A stretch of 26,388 nt of DNA, taken from positions 1 through 26,388 of IMG/VR virus record IMGVR_UViG_3300032665_000168. One strand, written 5' to 3'. Each line of letters starts with the position of its first letter. The stretch's first letter is position 1. The position numbers and the translations under genes were made by a program. The notes beneath the pieces are model-generated. The model did not search any database. It was not told the origin of the DNA and worked only from the letters and a program-made list of their open reading frames with translations. Shown piece after piece: positions 8,233 to 15,674 of the stretch. The DNA comes from a virus.

Positions 8233-10350
8233 TCAGTCCTCCTTTTCGGGGATCACGGGGGCCACGTCGCAGCGGCAGTTGGGGTGCGCGGGGGGCATCT
8301 CCCCGTCAACGGAGATGGTTTTGCCGTCCAGGGCCTCGCACTCGTCGCAGGGGGCGGTGTCGGCGGCAAGCCACACGAGCTTCTCGATCCCGGCCTCGCG
8401 GTAGAGCGCCAGGTTGCCCTGGACATCGGCGAAAGCAGTTTCGGTGCGGGCGATGACTTCGGCCCTGCTGGCGCTGAAGGACCAGGAGTCGGAGATCTTC
8501 TCGGCGAGCTGGTCGTTGCTCCAGCCCTCCTGCAGGGCCTGGGTGACGATTCCCTGGAGGTCGTTCTTGGTGGCGTCCTCGAAGTCGGTGATCAGGTCTC
8601 CGGCGTGGTCGATGGCCCAGTCGATGCCCTTCTGATTGGCCAGGTTGACCATGGCGTCGTTGGCGTCCTTCGAGAGCTGCTCGGCGGCGGCCAGGACGCC
8701 CTTCTGGTAGGTGTCCAGGCCCTCGTCCTGCAGGTAGCCGCCCAGGGCGTCGAACTGCGCCTTGGTGATCAGGTTCACGATCTTCTTGGCCTGGGAGGCG
8801 TCGTCCTTGCCGATGGCGCCGTAGGCGGATACCAGGATGGGGGCGATCGTCTTGGAAAGGCCATGCAACCGCTTGGAGACGCCCAGGGCGACCCGGGTCT
8901 CCTGCTTGAGCATCTCCGGACGCTCCCGCCGGCTGAGCATGGCCTTGTGCAGCTTGGCCGCCGGGGGCTTCGCGCCGGCCTTGGGCGGCGGGGCGCCGAT
9001 GCTGGGCGGCTTCTCGCCCCCAGGCTTTTCGCCTGGAGCCCCGCCACCGGGAGCCATCGGCGGCGGGGCAGGCTTACGGGCTTCCAGTTCCTCGGGAGAA
9101 AGGGGCTGCAGCCCGCGGCCGTCTCGGCATTCGTTGATGTCGCGGATCCCGTTGTGCACGTCCAGGTCGTCGATCTGAGCCTGGATCAGGGGCTGAATCG
9201 CCTTCTCCTCCTCCGGGATGATCTCAAGGTCATCGGACTTCCAGAGGTCGGCGCAGATGATCCGGGTGAGCTGCTTGGAGACGAAGTCGAGGATTGGCCG
9301 GGTGCCCTCGGACTTCGCGGCCTCCTGCTGGGTCTCGTCCTTGCCGCGGTTCTGCTCCTTGATGAGCTGGGAGGGGGAGACGCTGAAGGCGTAGCAGATC
9401 AGGCGGCTCAGGTAGTCGTCGTATTCGTCCTTGAGTGCGGCTTCCTTGAGGTTGTGGAGCTGCGATCCGTTGGGGATCACCATGGCCTTGCGGCGCTCCT
9501 CCAGGTTGCCGCTCAGCAGGTCGTTCCACCACTGGCGGAAGACCTTGAGCTGCTCCATGGTGGCGTTCGGCGGTCCTTCGAGGATGGTGTCGGGCAGGCT
9601 GCCCTTGGTGTAGTAGCTGAGCTTGTACAGCTGGCGGTTCAGGGCGATGTTGACCGTCGTGATGATCTGCTCGACCCGGCCGTAGCCGTAGATCTTGTGG
9701 GTGCGCACGTTCTGCGGCAGGTAGTAGAGCTGGCCCGGCAGGAAGTTGCCCACGATGACGCCCTTGAGGACCTGCTGGTAGACCGGGCCGTCGGTGGGCC
9801 GGCGTCCGTCCAGCCCGACCACGGGCTTGATGGTGGTCCCGTCGATCAGTTCCAGGGCGTAGGGGTCGCCCTTGCGGGTGCGGCGCGGCAGGATGGCCCA
9901 GGCGTCCGAGACGAGCAGGTCCTCCATGTTGGCCCGGAACCACTGCGGCCAGAGGTTGATGCCGTCCGGGCACTCCATGAAGGAGTTGATTTCGTCGCAG
10001 CGGCCATCGGCCTTCTTGGACTTGTCCTTGGGGCAACAGGTCCAGCGCGTCTGCACGAGCTGGTCCTTTTTGGTCTCGATGGCCATCCGCATCAGGTCGT
10101 AGCCGTCGGCCACGTTGCGCATGGTGTCGAAGGAGATCCGCTCGCCCAGGCGGGGGATGTAGCGGGTGTTGACGTTGACGTCGTAGTCAAGCTGGCGGCC
10201 TTCGGTGCCGGCGGGCGCCACTGGGACGGGCGGCGTGCCCGGGCCGAACCAGCCGTCGTAGATCTTCGTGTCCCCGCTCACCACGAGGCGCACGCCCGCA
10301 GCCAGGCGCTCGATGACGCCAGGAGCAAAGGGGACCTCGCGGGCGGCCAT
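8233..10350 (-). CDS. Portal protein fused to a MuF-like head morphogenesis domain
   Basis: This single 705-aa frame contains two normally separate proteins. Residues about 1-420 are a portal: YDLMRMAIETKKDQLVQTRW near the start, the crown/stem region with TTVNIALNRQLYKLSYYTKGS, and FSVSPSQLIKEQNRG near its end. A Pro/Gly/Ala-rich linker follows (about 423-467). The C-terminal part is a MuF-like domain, recognised by SRAEVIARTETAFADVQGN (about 623-641), CDECEALDGK (about 666-675) and PPAHPNCRCDVAP at the end; these Cys/His residues probably bind metal. The portal is the DNA channel, and MuF proteins are minor head proteins that enter the head. The fused state looks natural because no stop or frame change separates the parts. 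Confidence 0.92.
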   Translation of the reverse strand: MAAREVPFAPGVIERLAAGVRLVVSGDTKIYDGWFGPGTPPVPVAPAGTEGRQLDYDVNVNTRYIPRLGERISFDTMRNVADGYDLMRMAIETKKDQLVQTRWTCCPKDKSKKADGRCDEINSFMECPDGINLWPQWFRANMEDLLVSDAWAILPRRTRKGDPYALELIDGTTIKPVVGLDGRRPTDGPVYQQVLKGVIVGNFLPGQLYYLPQNVRTHKIYGYGRVEQIITTVNIALNRQLYKLSYYTKGSLPDTILEGPPNATMEQLKVFRQWWNDLLSGNLEERRKAMVIPNGSQLHNLKEAALKDEYDDYLSRLICYAFSVSPSQLIKEQNRGKDETQQEAAKSEGTRPILDFVSKQLTRIICADLWKSDDLEIIPEEEKAIQPLIQAQIDDLDVHNGIRDINECRDGRGLQPLSPEELEARKPAPPPMAPGGGAPGEKPGGEKPPSIGAPPPKAGAKPPAAKLHKAMLSRRERPEMLKQETRVALGVSKRLHGLSKTIAPILVSAYGAIGKDDASQAKKIVNLITKAQFDALGGYLQDEGLDTYQKGVLAAAEQLSKDANDAMVNLANQKGIDWAIDHAGDLITDFEDATKNDLQGIVTQALQEGWSNDQLAEKISDSWSFSASRAEVIARTETAFADVQGNLALYREAGIEKLVWLAADTAPCDECEALDGKTISVDGEMPPAHPNCRCDVAPVIPEKED

Positions 10351-10595
10351 CAGGCGCCCTTCCTGCGGTCACAGGCAGCATCGGTAAAACAGCCGTTCAG
10401 TTCCAGCACGGTCTCCACCCGAGTCAGGCGGTTGCCGTGGGAATCCGACTTGGCGTTGAGCTTGGTGACGCCCTCCTGGAGGTCGTCCAACCGCTGGCCG
10501 AGGAGACCCTCGATGGTGCGGCGCATGGCGACGATCAACGCCACCACGGCGGTCGTCCCGGCGGAGATGGCGATGATCCAGTCGGAGGTGGTCAT
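10350..10595 (-). CDS. Small membrane protein with coiled-coil tail, probable lysis-associated
   Basis: This is an 81-aa protein with one hydrophobic N-terminal segment (WIIAISAGTTAVVALIVAM, about residues 6-24). A charged helical stretch follows (about 25-65), containing LNAKSDSHGNRLTRVETVLE, and the protein ends in a short Cys-containing tail. This resembles small phage haemolysin XhlA- or i-spanin-like proteins in layout, but I see no decisive motif. The start overlaps the holin stop as ATGA and its stop overlaps the portal start as TGATG. Being next to the holin suggests a role in membrane lysis; that is inference from context. Confidence 0.65.
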   Translation of the reverse strand: MTTSDWIIAISAGTTAVVALIVAMRRTIEGLLGQRLDDLQEGVTKLNAKSDSHGNRLTRVETVLELNGCFTDAACDRRKGA

Positions 10596-11161
10596 TTTGC
10601 GGCTCCGTCCGTGGGGGTACTGTTGTAGAGCAGGTCGGTCTTCTGCTTCTCCCCGGCGCTCCCGCCGAAGTAGTAGCCGTAGACGGTGTCGGTCTTGGCG
10701 CTGACGTAGCCGATCAGGGTGCCGATCATGCCGATCGAGGCCGGGTCCTTCAGGGCGCCGACCCGGCCGCTCAGGACGTAGTAGACCGCCCAGAGGAACC
10801 CAAAAACGATCAGTCCCGCCAGGATCCGGGGCGTCCAGGAGTCCTTGGCGTCGACCTCGCGCTTGCGGGCTCCTTCCCGATCTGTGAAGACCAGGGTCTC
10901 CTTGGCCAGGTCGTAATCCATGCCCATCTTGCGGAGCTGGGCGATGGAGTCGCTCTCGACCTTGCGCAGCTGCAGGAGCTGGTCGCCCGTGAGGGAGCCG
11001 GCGGCGACCTGCTCGGCCACCTTCTGGGCATTCTCCTGGCTCGGCTCGAGGCCGAGGATCCCACAGAGCCCAGCGACGGCAGCGCCGGCCGCAGGCGTGC
11101 CCAGGATCCCCGCGAGGGCGGGAGCGACCTGGCCGATCGTGCCTTTCCAGTCGAATGCCAT
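10592..11161 (-). CDS. Holin, 3TM (GTA-holin-like) family
   Basis: This 189-aa protein has an Ala/Gly-rich hydrophobic N-terminal stretch (about 14-38), a soluble helical middle (about 40-108), and two hydrophobic segments near the end (about 112-131 and 142-165). The middle carries the string seen in the 3TM holin family: TDREGARKREVDAKDSWTPR followed by the membrane segment, and later YYFGGSAGEKQKT. Holins of this family assemble in the inner membrane and time lysis, giving endolysins access to the cell wall. The two M15-like genes about 3 kb upstream in the same operon are the likely partners. The Lys/Asp-rich C-terminal tail is probably cytoplasmic. Confidence 0.8.
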   Translation of the reverse strand: MAFDWKGTIGQVAPALAGILGTPAAGAAVAGLCGILGLEPSQENAQKVAEQVAAGSLTGDQLLQLRKVESDSIAQLRKMGMDYDLAKETLVFTDREGARKREVDAKDSWTPRILAGLIVFGFLWAVYYVLSGRVGALKDPASIGMIGTLIGYVSAKTDTVYGYYFGGSAGEKQKTDLLYNSTPTDGAAK

Positions 11162-11169
11162 GGCCGACC

Positions 11170-13824
11170 TCAGTTCAGGACGTGGAAGAAGATGGCGACC
11201 TCAGCCGTGGCCGCCGCGTTGAGGGTGAAGGTGCAGCTCCCGGCGCCAGGTACCGCGACCACGCTCTTGGCCGTGGTGTCCACGGTCCCGAGGTTGCAGA
11301 GCACGACGCTGTTGGCGGTGATCAGGGAGTCGGTCAGGACGACGCTGGTCCCGGCCGCCGCGATGCGGATGGAGCCGATCGAGACGTTGTAGGTCTGGGC
11401 GCCGGTGGTGCCGGCGGTGGTGATCGTCTTGTCGAGGGTGAGCATGGTCTTCGTGCCAGCGGCGTTCATACCGTAGAGTTGATGTGCCGTAGAGTCGGCG
11501 TAGACCTTGCCCCATCCTGAAGTAAGCGATGGAGCAGCGGCCTCTGCGATGTTGAACGTGCCGTTGCCAGTGAACTGGAATTTGTTCGCACCGGAATTTC
11601 CAATGGTCAGGCCCGCGCCAGTGGTGATGGCAGACCCATAGGTCAGGCCAAAGAAACCGTTGGTGGTCTCAGGCGTATTGATCTGCAACTGGGCGTTGTT
11701 TCCAGTGGTGTTGATGACGTTGTTTACCACGCCCAGGTTGTTCCGCATGGACAGTCCGCACTGCCCATTGGTGCCGCTCGCCCCAGACAGCCACAGACCA
11801 CCATTCACGAAGCCACCAGACTTGACCACGCGGATCGTCAGGGTGCCAGTGGCCGTGCCTGAGCCAGTAGCAGCCGCGCTGTTGTAGGTCAGCACTGTGC
11901 CGCTGGTGTAGCCAGCGACCACGAAGGTGCCATTGATTCCGGCATCGATGGTGTCACCATCGACATAGATCAGGTCGCCAACCTGAGCATTGTGTCCAGA
12001 GGCGCAGGTGAAGGTGACTACGCCCGCCGACCAAGTGGCAGAGTTGCCGCTGTTGATGGTGGTCGCCGTCTGCAGGAAGTAGCGCGGGTTCGTTGCAAGG
12101 TCATCCACCACACTGTAGCTATTCCAGGGCGCGATTGACCCCACGTTGCCAGCCCGGTAGGTGGTCGGTACCATGGTAGAGGCGAGTCCAGTTCTGACTG
12201 CCTGGGCAGAGGTCCAGATCACACCAGGAGTACCCAGGTAGCTGTGAATTTGACCAGAAGTTTCCAGGGCTGTGATGTCGCCGTAGCCAACATCGTTGTT
12301 GCTCACAGTGACGACCGCCGTGGTCGAGCCGCCGTCCAGGGTCAGGACGTTGCCGGAAATGGCGGTCACGGTGCCGACCAGCGGCATGTAATACCCGGTC
12401 GCCATGAGAGGGCCAGCCCCAGCGATGGAGATCTGCCGCCCCACCCTGATGCCAGTGGTCGAGGCCACGGTTACGGTGGACTGTCCGGCAGTGATCGACC
12501 CGGTGGTGTGCCCCGCGATGACGTAGAGTTGGCCCCCGGTGTTGACCGTGCCAGTTAGAGGAAGCGCGTTGCCCCACTGAGCACCAACCCGAAGATCAGA
12601 GCCACAGTCATGAACAACGGAAACATATCCGAAATTGAGCGGGTGGTTCTGAACAGAGTCCATGTCCACGCCGTTGATGTTGATGTTGGGGCCATTCGTC
12701 CAGGTGCCCATGTAGGTCAGGCCGATGCCGCTGTAGCTACCCTGAAGGTAGCCGTTCGCCAATCCGCCGCAGCCGAAGCTGCAGGACTCGACCAGAACCT
12801 GGGGGCCGAGCGAGGTCTTGGACTCGAAATTTACAACGTAGTTCGCGGTAGTCCAGCCCAGGCCATTGTGGGTGATGACCCCGGTCCAGGAGGTGCTGGA
12901 GACGCTCAGGTAGTAGGTGCCCGCGCCACCCGTGCCAGTGGTCCCGCTGGTGCCGTAGGGCTGGATCACGGCTGCATTCAGGGAACCAGCCGAGGTCGAG
13001 AACGCCGAGATGGACGCGCCAGCCGCGATCACACCGGGATTCGCAGCCTGGGCGGTCGTTGCCGGGGTGGTGATGGTCAGGACGTTCCCGGCCACCGAGG
13101 CGTTCCACTTGCCGCCGTATTTGTCGATGTAGGCAATGCCTGCGCCACCCCCCCCGCCGTAGGTCGCCACGGTGGATGAAATACAAGAAAGCCTGTCCAC
13201 CTTGTTGTAGGAGCAGGGCCAGCGGTCATTGTTGGTGAACCCCAGGCACCACTGGGTGAACCCGATGGAATGGATGTTGCTGGCGAAGCACTTGAACGCG
13301 CCACCCGCGAAAGTGATACCCTGGCGCGACAGCCCGGTGTTGTCGTAGACGCAGAGGTCCCGACCGCCTGAGCCGTAGATATAGCCAGCGTCCGCGCCGA
13401 TCTGGATGACGGGTTTGGTGGTGTCGTAGGGGGCCAGGTAATCGGTGACGGGCGAGATGCTGCCCGATTCCTGGCCTTGGAGAACCACGCCGCCGTTGGC
13501 GATGACCACGTTCATCTTGATGATGCCCGGAGGCATCTGGATGACCCCGCCGCCAGCCGCGCCGACCGCGTTGATGCAGTTCTGCATGGCCGCGGACTGG
13601 TCCGTCCCGGTGTTCATCACCACGCCATAGTTGCGGGGATCGACCACGTTGGCGTCCAGGAACTTCTGGAGGGTCAACGGGGTGCTGCCGCCGGTGGCCG
13701 TGTAGTTGATCGTGCCGGGCGTCGCGGTGCCCTGGCCCGTGGTGGGCGTGCCGGCCCCCGTCGCCTGGCCCCAGAGCAGGGCCGGGGCCAGGAGAAGGAT
13801 TGCGAGGGCGCGGAGGAATCTCAC
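11170..13824 (-). CDS. Secreted or virion-associated beta-helix (pectate-lyase-superfamily-like) protein
   Basis: This 884-aa protein starts at GTG 13824, which overlaps the upstream stop as GTGA and follows GGGAG. The first ~22 residues look like a signal peptide: MRFLRAL, a hydrophobic core ALAILLLAPALLW, then GQA. At about residues 50-100 are VVDPRNYGVVMNTGTDQSAA and AVGAAGGGVIQMPPGI, the classic opening of the Pectate_lyase_3 family found in phage tailspikes. A long Gly/Asn/Thr/Ser-rich beta region follows with repeated short strands, and the last ~150 residues resemble a beta-rich trimer tip (GAQTYNVSIGSIRIAA). The middle of the gene (about 11.5-13.3 kb) is visibly less GC-rich than its neighbours. 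Possible roles are a polysaccharide-degrading spike or a secreted enzyme; substrate unknown. Confidence 0.7.
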   Translation of the reverse strand: MRFLRALAILLLAPALLWGQATGAGTPTTGQGTATPGTINYTATGGSTPLTLQKFLDANVVDPRNYGVVMNTGTDQSAAMQNCINAVGAAGGGVIQMPPGIIKMNVVIANGGVVLQGQESGSISPVTDYLAPYDTTKPVIQIGADAGYIYGSGGRDLCVYDNTGLSRQGITFAGGAFKCFASNIHSIGFTQWCLGFTNNDRWPCSYNKVDRLSCISSTVATYGGGGGAGIAYIDKYGGKWNASVAGNVLTITTPATTAQAANPGVIAAGASISAFSTSAGSLNAAVIQPYGTSGTTGTGGAGTYYLSVSSTSWTGVITHNGLGWTTANYVVNFESKTSLGPQVLVESCSFGCGGLANGYLQGSYSGIGLTYMGTWTNGPNININGVDMDSVQNHPLNFGYVSVVHDCGSDLRVGAQWGNALPLTGTVNTGGQLYVIAGHTTGSITAGQSTVTVASTTGIRVGRQISIAGAGPLMATGYYMPLVGTVTAISGNVLTLDGGSTTAVVTVSNNDVGYGDITALETSGQIHSYLGTPGVIWTSAQAVRTGLASTMVPTTYRAGNVGSIAPWNSYSVVDDLATNPRYFLQTATTINSGNSATWSAGVVTFTCASGHNAQVGDLIYVDGDTIDAGINGTFVVAGYTSGTVLTYNSAAATGSGTATGTLTIRVVKSGGFVNGGLWLSGASGTNGQCGLSMRNNLGVVNNVINTTGNNAQLQINTPETTNGFFGLTYGSAITTGAGLTIGNSGANKFQFTGNGTFNIAEAAAPSLTSGWGKVYADSTAHQLYGMNAAGTKTMLTLDKTITTAGTTGAQTYNVSIGSIRIAAAGTSVVLTDSLITANSVVLCNLGTVDTTAKSVVAVPGAGSCTFTLNAAATAEVAIFFHVLN

Positions 13825-14222
13825 AGGACGTCTCCCGACAGGTTGATGGTCAGCGCGGCGGCGGTGCCGCTGATGGCGGTGACGTTGTAGCGGACCCAGG
13901 CGCAGGTGCCCTGGAGCTGCCCACCGTCCCCGGTGTCGTCCGCGGTGAGCGTGCCGGCCCGGGTCGCGGCGACCTGGGAAGTGCCCGCCTGCGTCCAGGT
14001 CATGGCTGGGTCAGAGATGAACAGCGGGACCGCGCCGGCATCGCCGTTGCCGGGGTCCAGGCTGCCCTCGATGACCACCGTGGCGCTCCCGGCACCGGTC
14101 ACCCGGAGGTGAAGGTGCGCGAAGGCCAGGGTGTAGTTGTTCCGGACCCACGGCCCCTTGCCGACGGCAGAGACCATGTTGCCCTGGCCCGCGAGGTTCG
14201 TGATGGAGCGGTTGCTAGGCAT
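13821..14222 (-). CDS. Small beta-rich protein upstream of the beta-helix gene, function unknown
   Basis: This is a 133-aa protein with alternating strand-like segments (FAHLHLRVTGAGSATVVIEGS, CAWVRYNVTAISGTAAALTINLSG), few charges and many Gly, Thr and Ala residues. It looks like a compact beta-sandwich. ATG 14222 follows a G-rich site (AGGGGG) and overlaps the end of the endolysin-like gene by 8 bases; its stop overlaps the beta-helix start. I recognise no family. A structural or decoration protein, or a partner or base for the beta-helix protein, is plausible from layout only. Confidence 0.6.
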   Translation of the reverse strand: MPSNRSITNLAGQGNMVSAVGKGPWVRNNYTLAFAHLHLRVTGAGSATVVIEGSLDPGNGDAGAVPLFISDPAMTWTQAGTSQVAATRAGTLTADDTGDGGQLQGTCAWVRYNVTAISGTAAALTINLSGDVL

Positions 14223-14697
14223 GCTGCACCCCCTGTGCCGTCCAGAAGCCCATGAGCGGGTAAGTGCGGACGCCGTTCACGTCCTGATCAAGGCGCAGCT
14301 CGTGCCGTGGGACATTGCCGTGGGCCGGTATTGCCAGGCCGATATGCACGCAGCCGCGCTCGATGATCAACTGGTCGACGTCCTCGCAGAACGAGGGATC
14401 CGCCACCAGGGCGTCAAAAGCCTCACGCAGGGTGAGGTTGGTGGGCACCGCGTCGGCGGCCAGGGCCAGAAGATGGGCGCTGGTGTCGTGGCTGCCCACG
14501 GCGTCATTCAGGGCCTTGCAGCGGTAGCCGTAGGAGATCAGCACCGGGCAGGCCCAGATCGCCCGGGCCTGCTCCAGCTTCTGGGCGACCCGCAGGAGGC
14601 TGCCGGCCAGCTCGGGAGCCGGTGTGTTGTCGATGCCCGCGTGGGATCCGACCTTGGTCAGCTCCTCCAGGCTGAAATGCTCGGTCAGGGGCGTCAT
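14215..14697 (-). CDS. Peptidase M15-type endolysin (probable L,D- or D,D-carboxypeptidase)
   Basis: I start this at ATG 14697 (MTPLTEHFSLEEL, 160 aa), where it overlaps the upstream stop as ATGA; upstream in-frame sequence belongs to another gene's frame. It has the M15 zinc peptidase pattern: N-terminal EHFSLEEL, central YGYRCKALNDAVGS, then SAHLLALAAD giving the first zinc ligands (His75 and Asp82), and CVHIG near the end giving the third (His118). Such phage enzymes cut peptide cross-links or side chains of peptidoglycan. With the holin 3 kb downstream it forms the likely lysis pair. All ligands are present, so activity is expected. Confidence 0.82.
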   Translation of the reverse strand: MTPLTEHFSLEELTKVGSHAGIDNTPAPELAGSLLRVAQKLEQARAIWACPVLISYGYRCKALNDAVGSHDTSAHLLALAADAVPTNLTLREAFDALVADPSFCEDVDQLIIERGCVHIGLAIPAHGNVPRHELRLDQDVNGVRTYPLMGFWTAQGVQHA

Positions 14698-15053
14698 GCT
14701 GTCACCGCGGGAGGAACGGACAAGTGGATATGGAAGGAGCGGTCCTTGCCCTCCTCGAGCGAGAGGATCTGGACCGGGATCGGGCTGGCGTAGATGGCGT
14801 CGAGCGCGGCTTTCAGGGGCCAACCATGGACGCGGAAATTGCAACCCAGACCTTCGGCATGCTCCGGGTCGTCCGGATCGAACCCGGAGACAATCTCCAG
14901 CGGCACGCCCAGCAGTGAGCGGATCGCCTCAAGGGTGGGGTCGCAGAGTATGGCGAGGTTCGCTCGCTGCGCCAGGTCCGGGTTCGCCCCGGGCACGACC
15001 ATCTGGTCGAAGCTGAAATGCTCGCTGGGGTTGAGAGGTCCCGTTTCGGCCAT
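14694..15053 (-). CDS. M15-like paralogue with altered zinc site
   Basis: This is a 119-aa protein starting at ATG 15053 (MAETGPLNPSEHFSFDQM). Its overall order copies the neighbouring M15 protein: SEHFSFDQM matches TEHFSLEEL, VPLEIVSGF matches CPVLISYGY, and FHIHLSV matches VHIGLA. It lacks the segment corresponding to RCKALNDAVGS, and the SxHxxxxAxD motif reads PEHAEGLGCN, so His65 remains while the Asp ligand is Asn72. It is probably a duplicated and partly degraded or repurposed relative. It may be inactive, or may bind peptidoglycan or assist the active enzyme. The ribosome site is weak, and the start is chosen by homology to the paralogue. Confidence 0.65.
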   Translation of the reverse strand: MAETGPLNPSEHFSFDQMVVPGANPDLAQRANLAILCDPTLEAIRSLLGVPLEIVSGFDPDDPEHAEGLGCNFRVHGWPLKAALDAIYASPIPVQILSLEEGKDRSFHIHLSVPPAVTA

Positions 15054-15058
15054 GGCGG

Positions 15059-15364
15059 TCAGGAGTGCGCGAAATAGGGGATGGCGACCTTGGTGCCGTC
15101 CTGGAGCGTGCCCTGCAGCCATCCCAGCCCGGCGGTGTTGTAGCCGGCAGGGAGGTGGTTCAGGGTCAGGGCGGTCGCGTCCGCGCTCACCGCGAGCTTG
15201 GAGGCGGGTTCGATGGCCAGTGTGAAGCCTGCCGACATCATCGGGCCGATGTGGTCAATGGGGACGTCGAAGGTCCCGTCGGCATTCTGGATCGCCGAGG
15301 AGCCGTTGTTGAAGCACGCTTTGTTCGTGGCAGGCGGAGGCAGCATCTTCACGGTCGTCGTCAT
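15059..15364 (-). CDS. Hypothetical 101-aa phage protein
   Basis: This starts at ATG 15364 (MTTTVKMLPPPATNKACF), directly behind GAGGTG. It is neutral, with Gly/Ala/Thr-rich strand-like segments (FDVPIDHIGPMMSAGF, LAIEPASKLAVSADATALTL) and a closing LGWLQGTLQDGTKVAIPYF. I see no catalytic motif, membrane segment or signal peptide. It is the first gene after a 100-base intergenic region with tandem repeats, and precedes the M15-like pair. It could be a small beta-structured virion protein; no function can be assigned. Confidence 0.6.
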   Translation of the reverse strand: MTTTVKMLPPPATNKACFNNGSSAIQNADGTFDVPIDHIGPMMSAGFTLAIEPASKLAVSADATALTLNHLPAGYNTAGLGWLQGTLQDGTKVAIPYFAHS

Positions 15365-15426
15365 GAGCACCTCTCGATGCCTCAGACTCACGTCTCGGAA
15401 GTGCTGTGTCCGGTGTGCTAAACGTC

Positions 15427-15456
15427 AAGGTGTGCCAAGGTGTGCCAAGGTGCGGC
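15427..15456. repeat. Three tandem 10-bp repeats (AAGGTGTGCC)
   Basis: The unit AAGGTGTGCC occurs exactly twice head to tail (15427-15436 and 15437-15446), followed by a third copy ending CGGC (15447-15456). The 10-bp period puts the copies on one face of the helix. The repeats lie in the only sizeable gap (15365-15464) between the terminase side and the lysis/structural genes, just downstream of a small HTH-like gene. They may be a protein-binding site controlling the downstream late genes. No convincing sigma-70 promoter is visible next to them. Confidence 0.6.
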
Positions 15457-15464
15457 TAAAACAC

Positions 15465-15674
15465 CTATCCGGCGATGCCCCGCTCCTCCTCGATGAGGGC
15501 GATGAGGGCGACCCGGATGATCAGGATCACCCTCCGCTTGGCCTTCCTGACCCGCAGGCCGTGCCGTTCCTCCAGGACCGGGCAGATCTTGAGCCGAAAT
15601 GTCTCGATGCGCATGCGGGGGTTGTAGAGGGCCGCCGCCTCCTTGACGGTGAGCAACTCGGGGTCCATCACCAT
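15465..15674 (-). CDS. Small HTH-like DNA-binding protein after terminase
   Basis: This is a 69-aa basic protein starting at ATG 15674, 5 bases after GGAGG and overlapping the terminase large subunit stop. The N-terminal LLTVKEAAALYNPRMRIETFRL resembles excisionase/MerR-type winged-helix starts, where 'LTVKEAA' leads into the HTH. The C-terminal part has the basic KAKRR followed by a hydrophobic strand/helix (VILIIRVALIALI). It probably binds DNA. Its position at the terminase-to-structural junction, right before a gap with tandem repeats, suggests a regulator or packaging helper. The family is not certain. Confidence 0.6.
   Translation of the reverse strand: MVMDPELLTVKEAAALYNPRMRIETFRLKICPVLEERHGLRVRKAKRRVILIIRVALIALIEEERGIAG

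Noticed and set aside
5367-8456. A 1029-codon open frame on the plus strand
   Set aside because: It is antisense to the capsid, connector and protease genes, is dominated by Gly/Val/Leu/Arg/His from reversed GC-rich codons, and has no domain; it is a shadow of the real minus-strand genes.
8149-10704. An 851-codon open frame on the plus strand
   Set aside because: It lies opposite the portal-MuF gene, which has clear motifs. The composition is that of an antisense shadow.
15430-15456. Possible sigma-54 promoter (TTGGCACACCTTGGCA on the minus strand)
   Set aside because: The GG and GC elements are separated by 9 bases rather than the required 10, and the match arises from the 10-bp tandem repeat itself.
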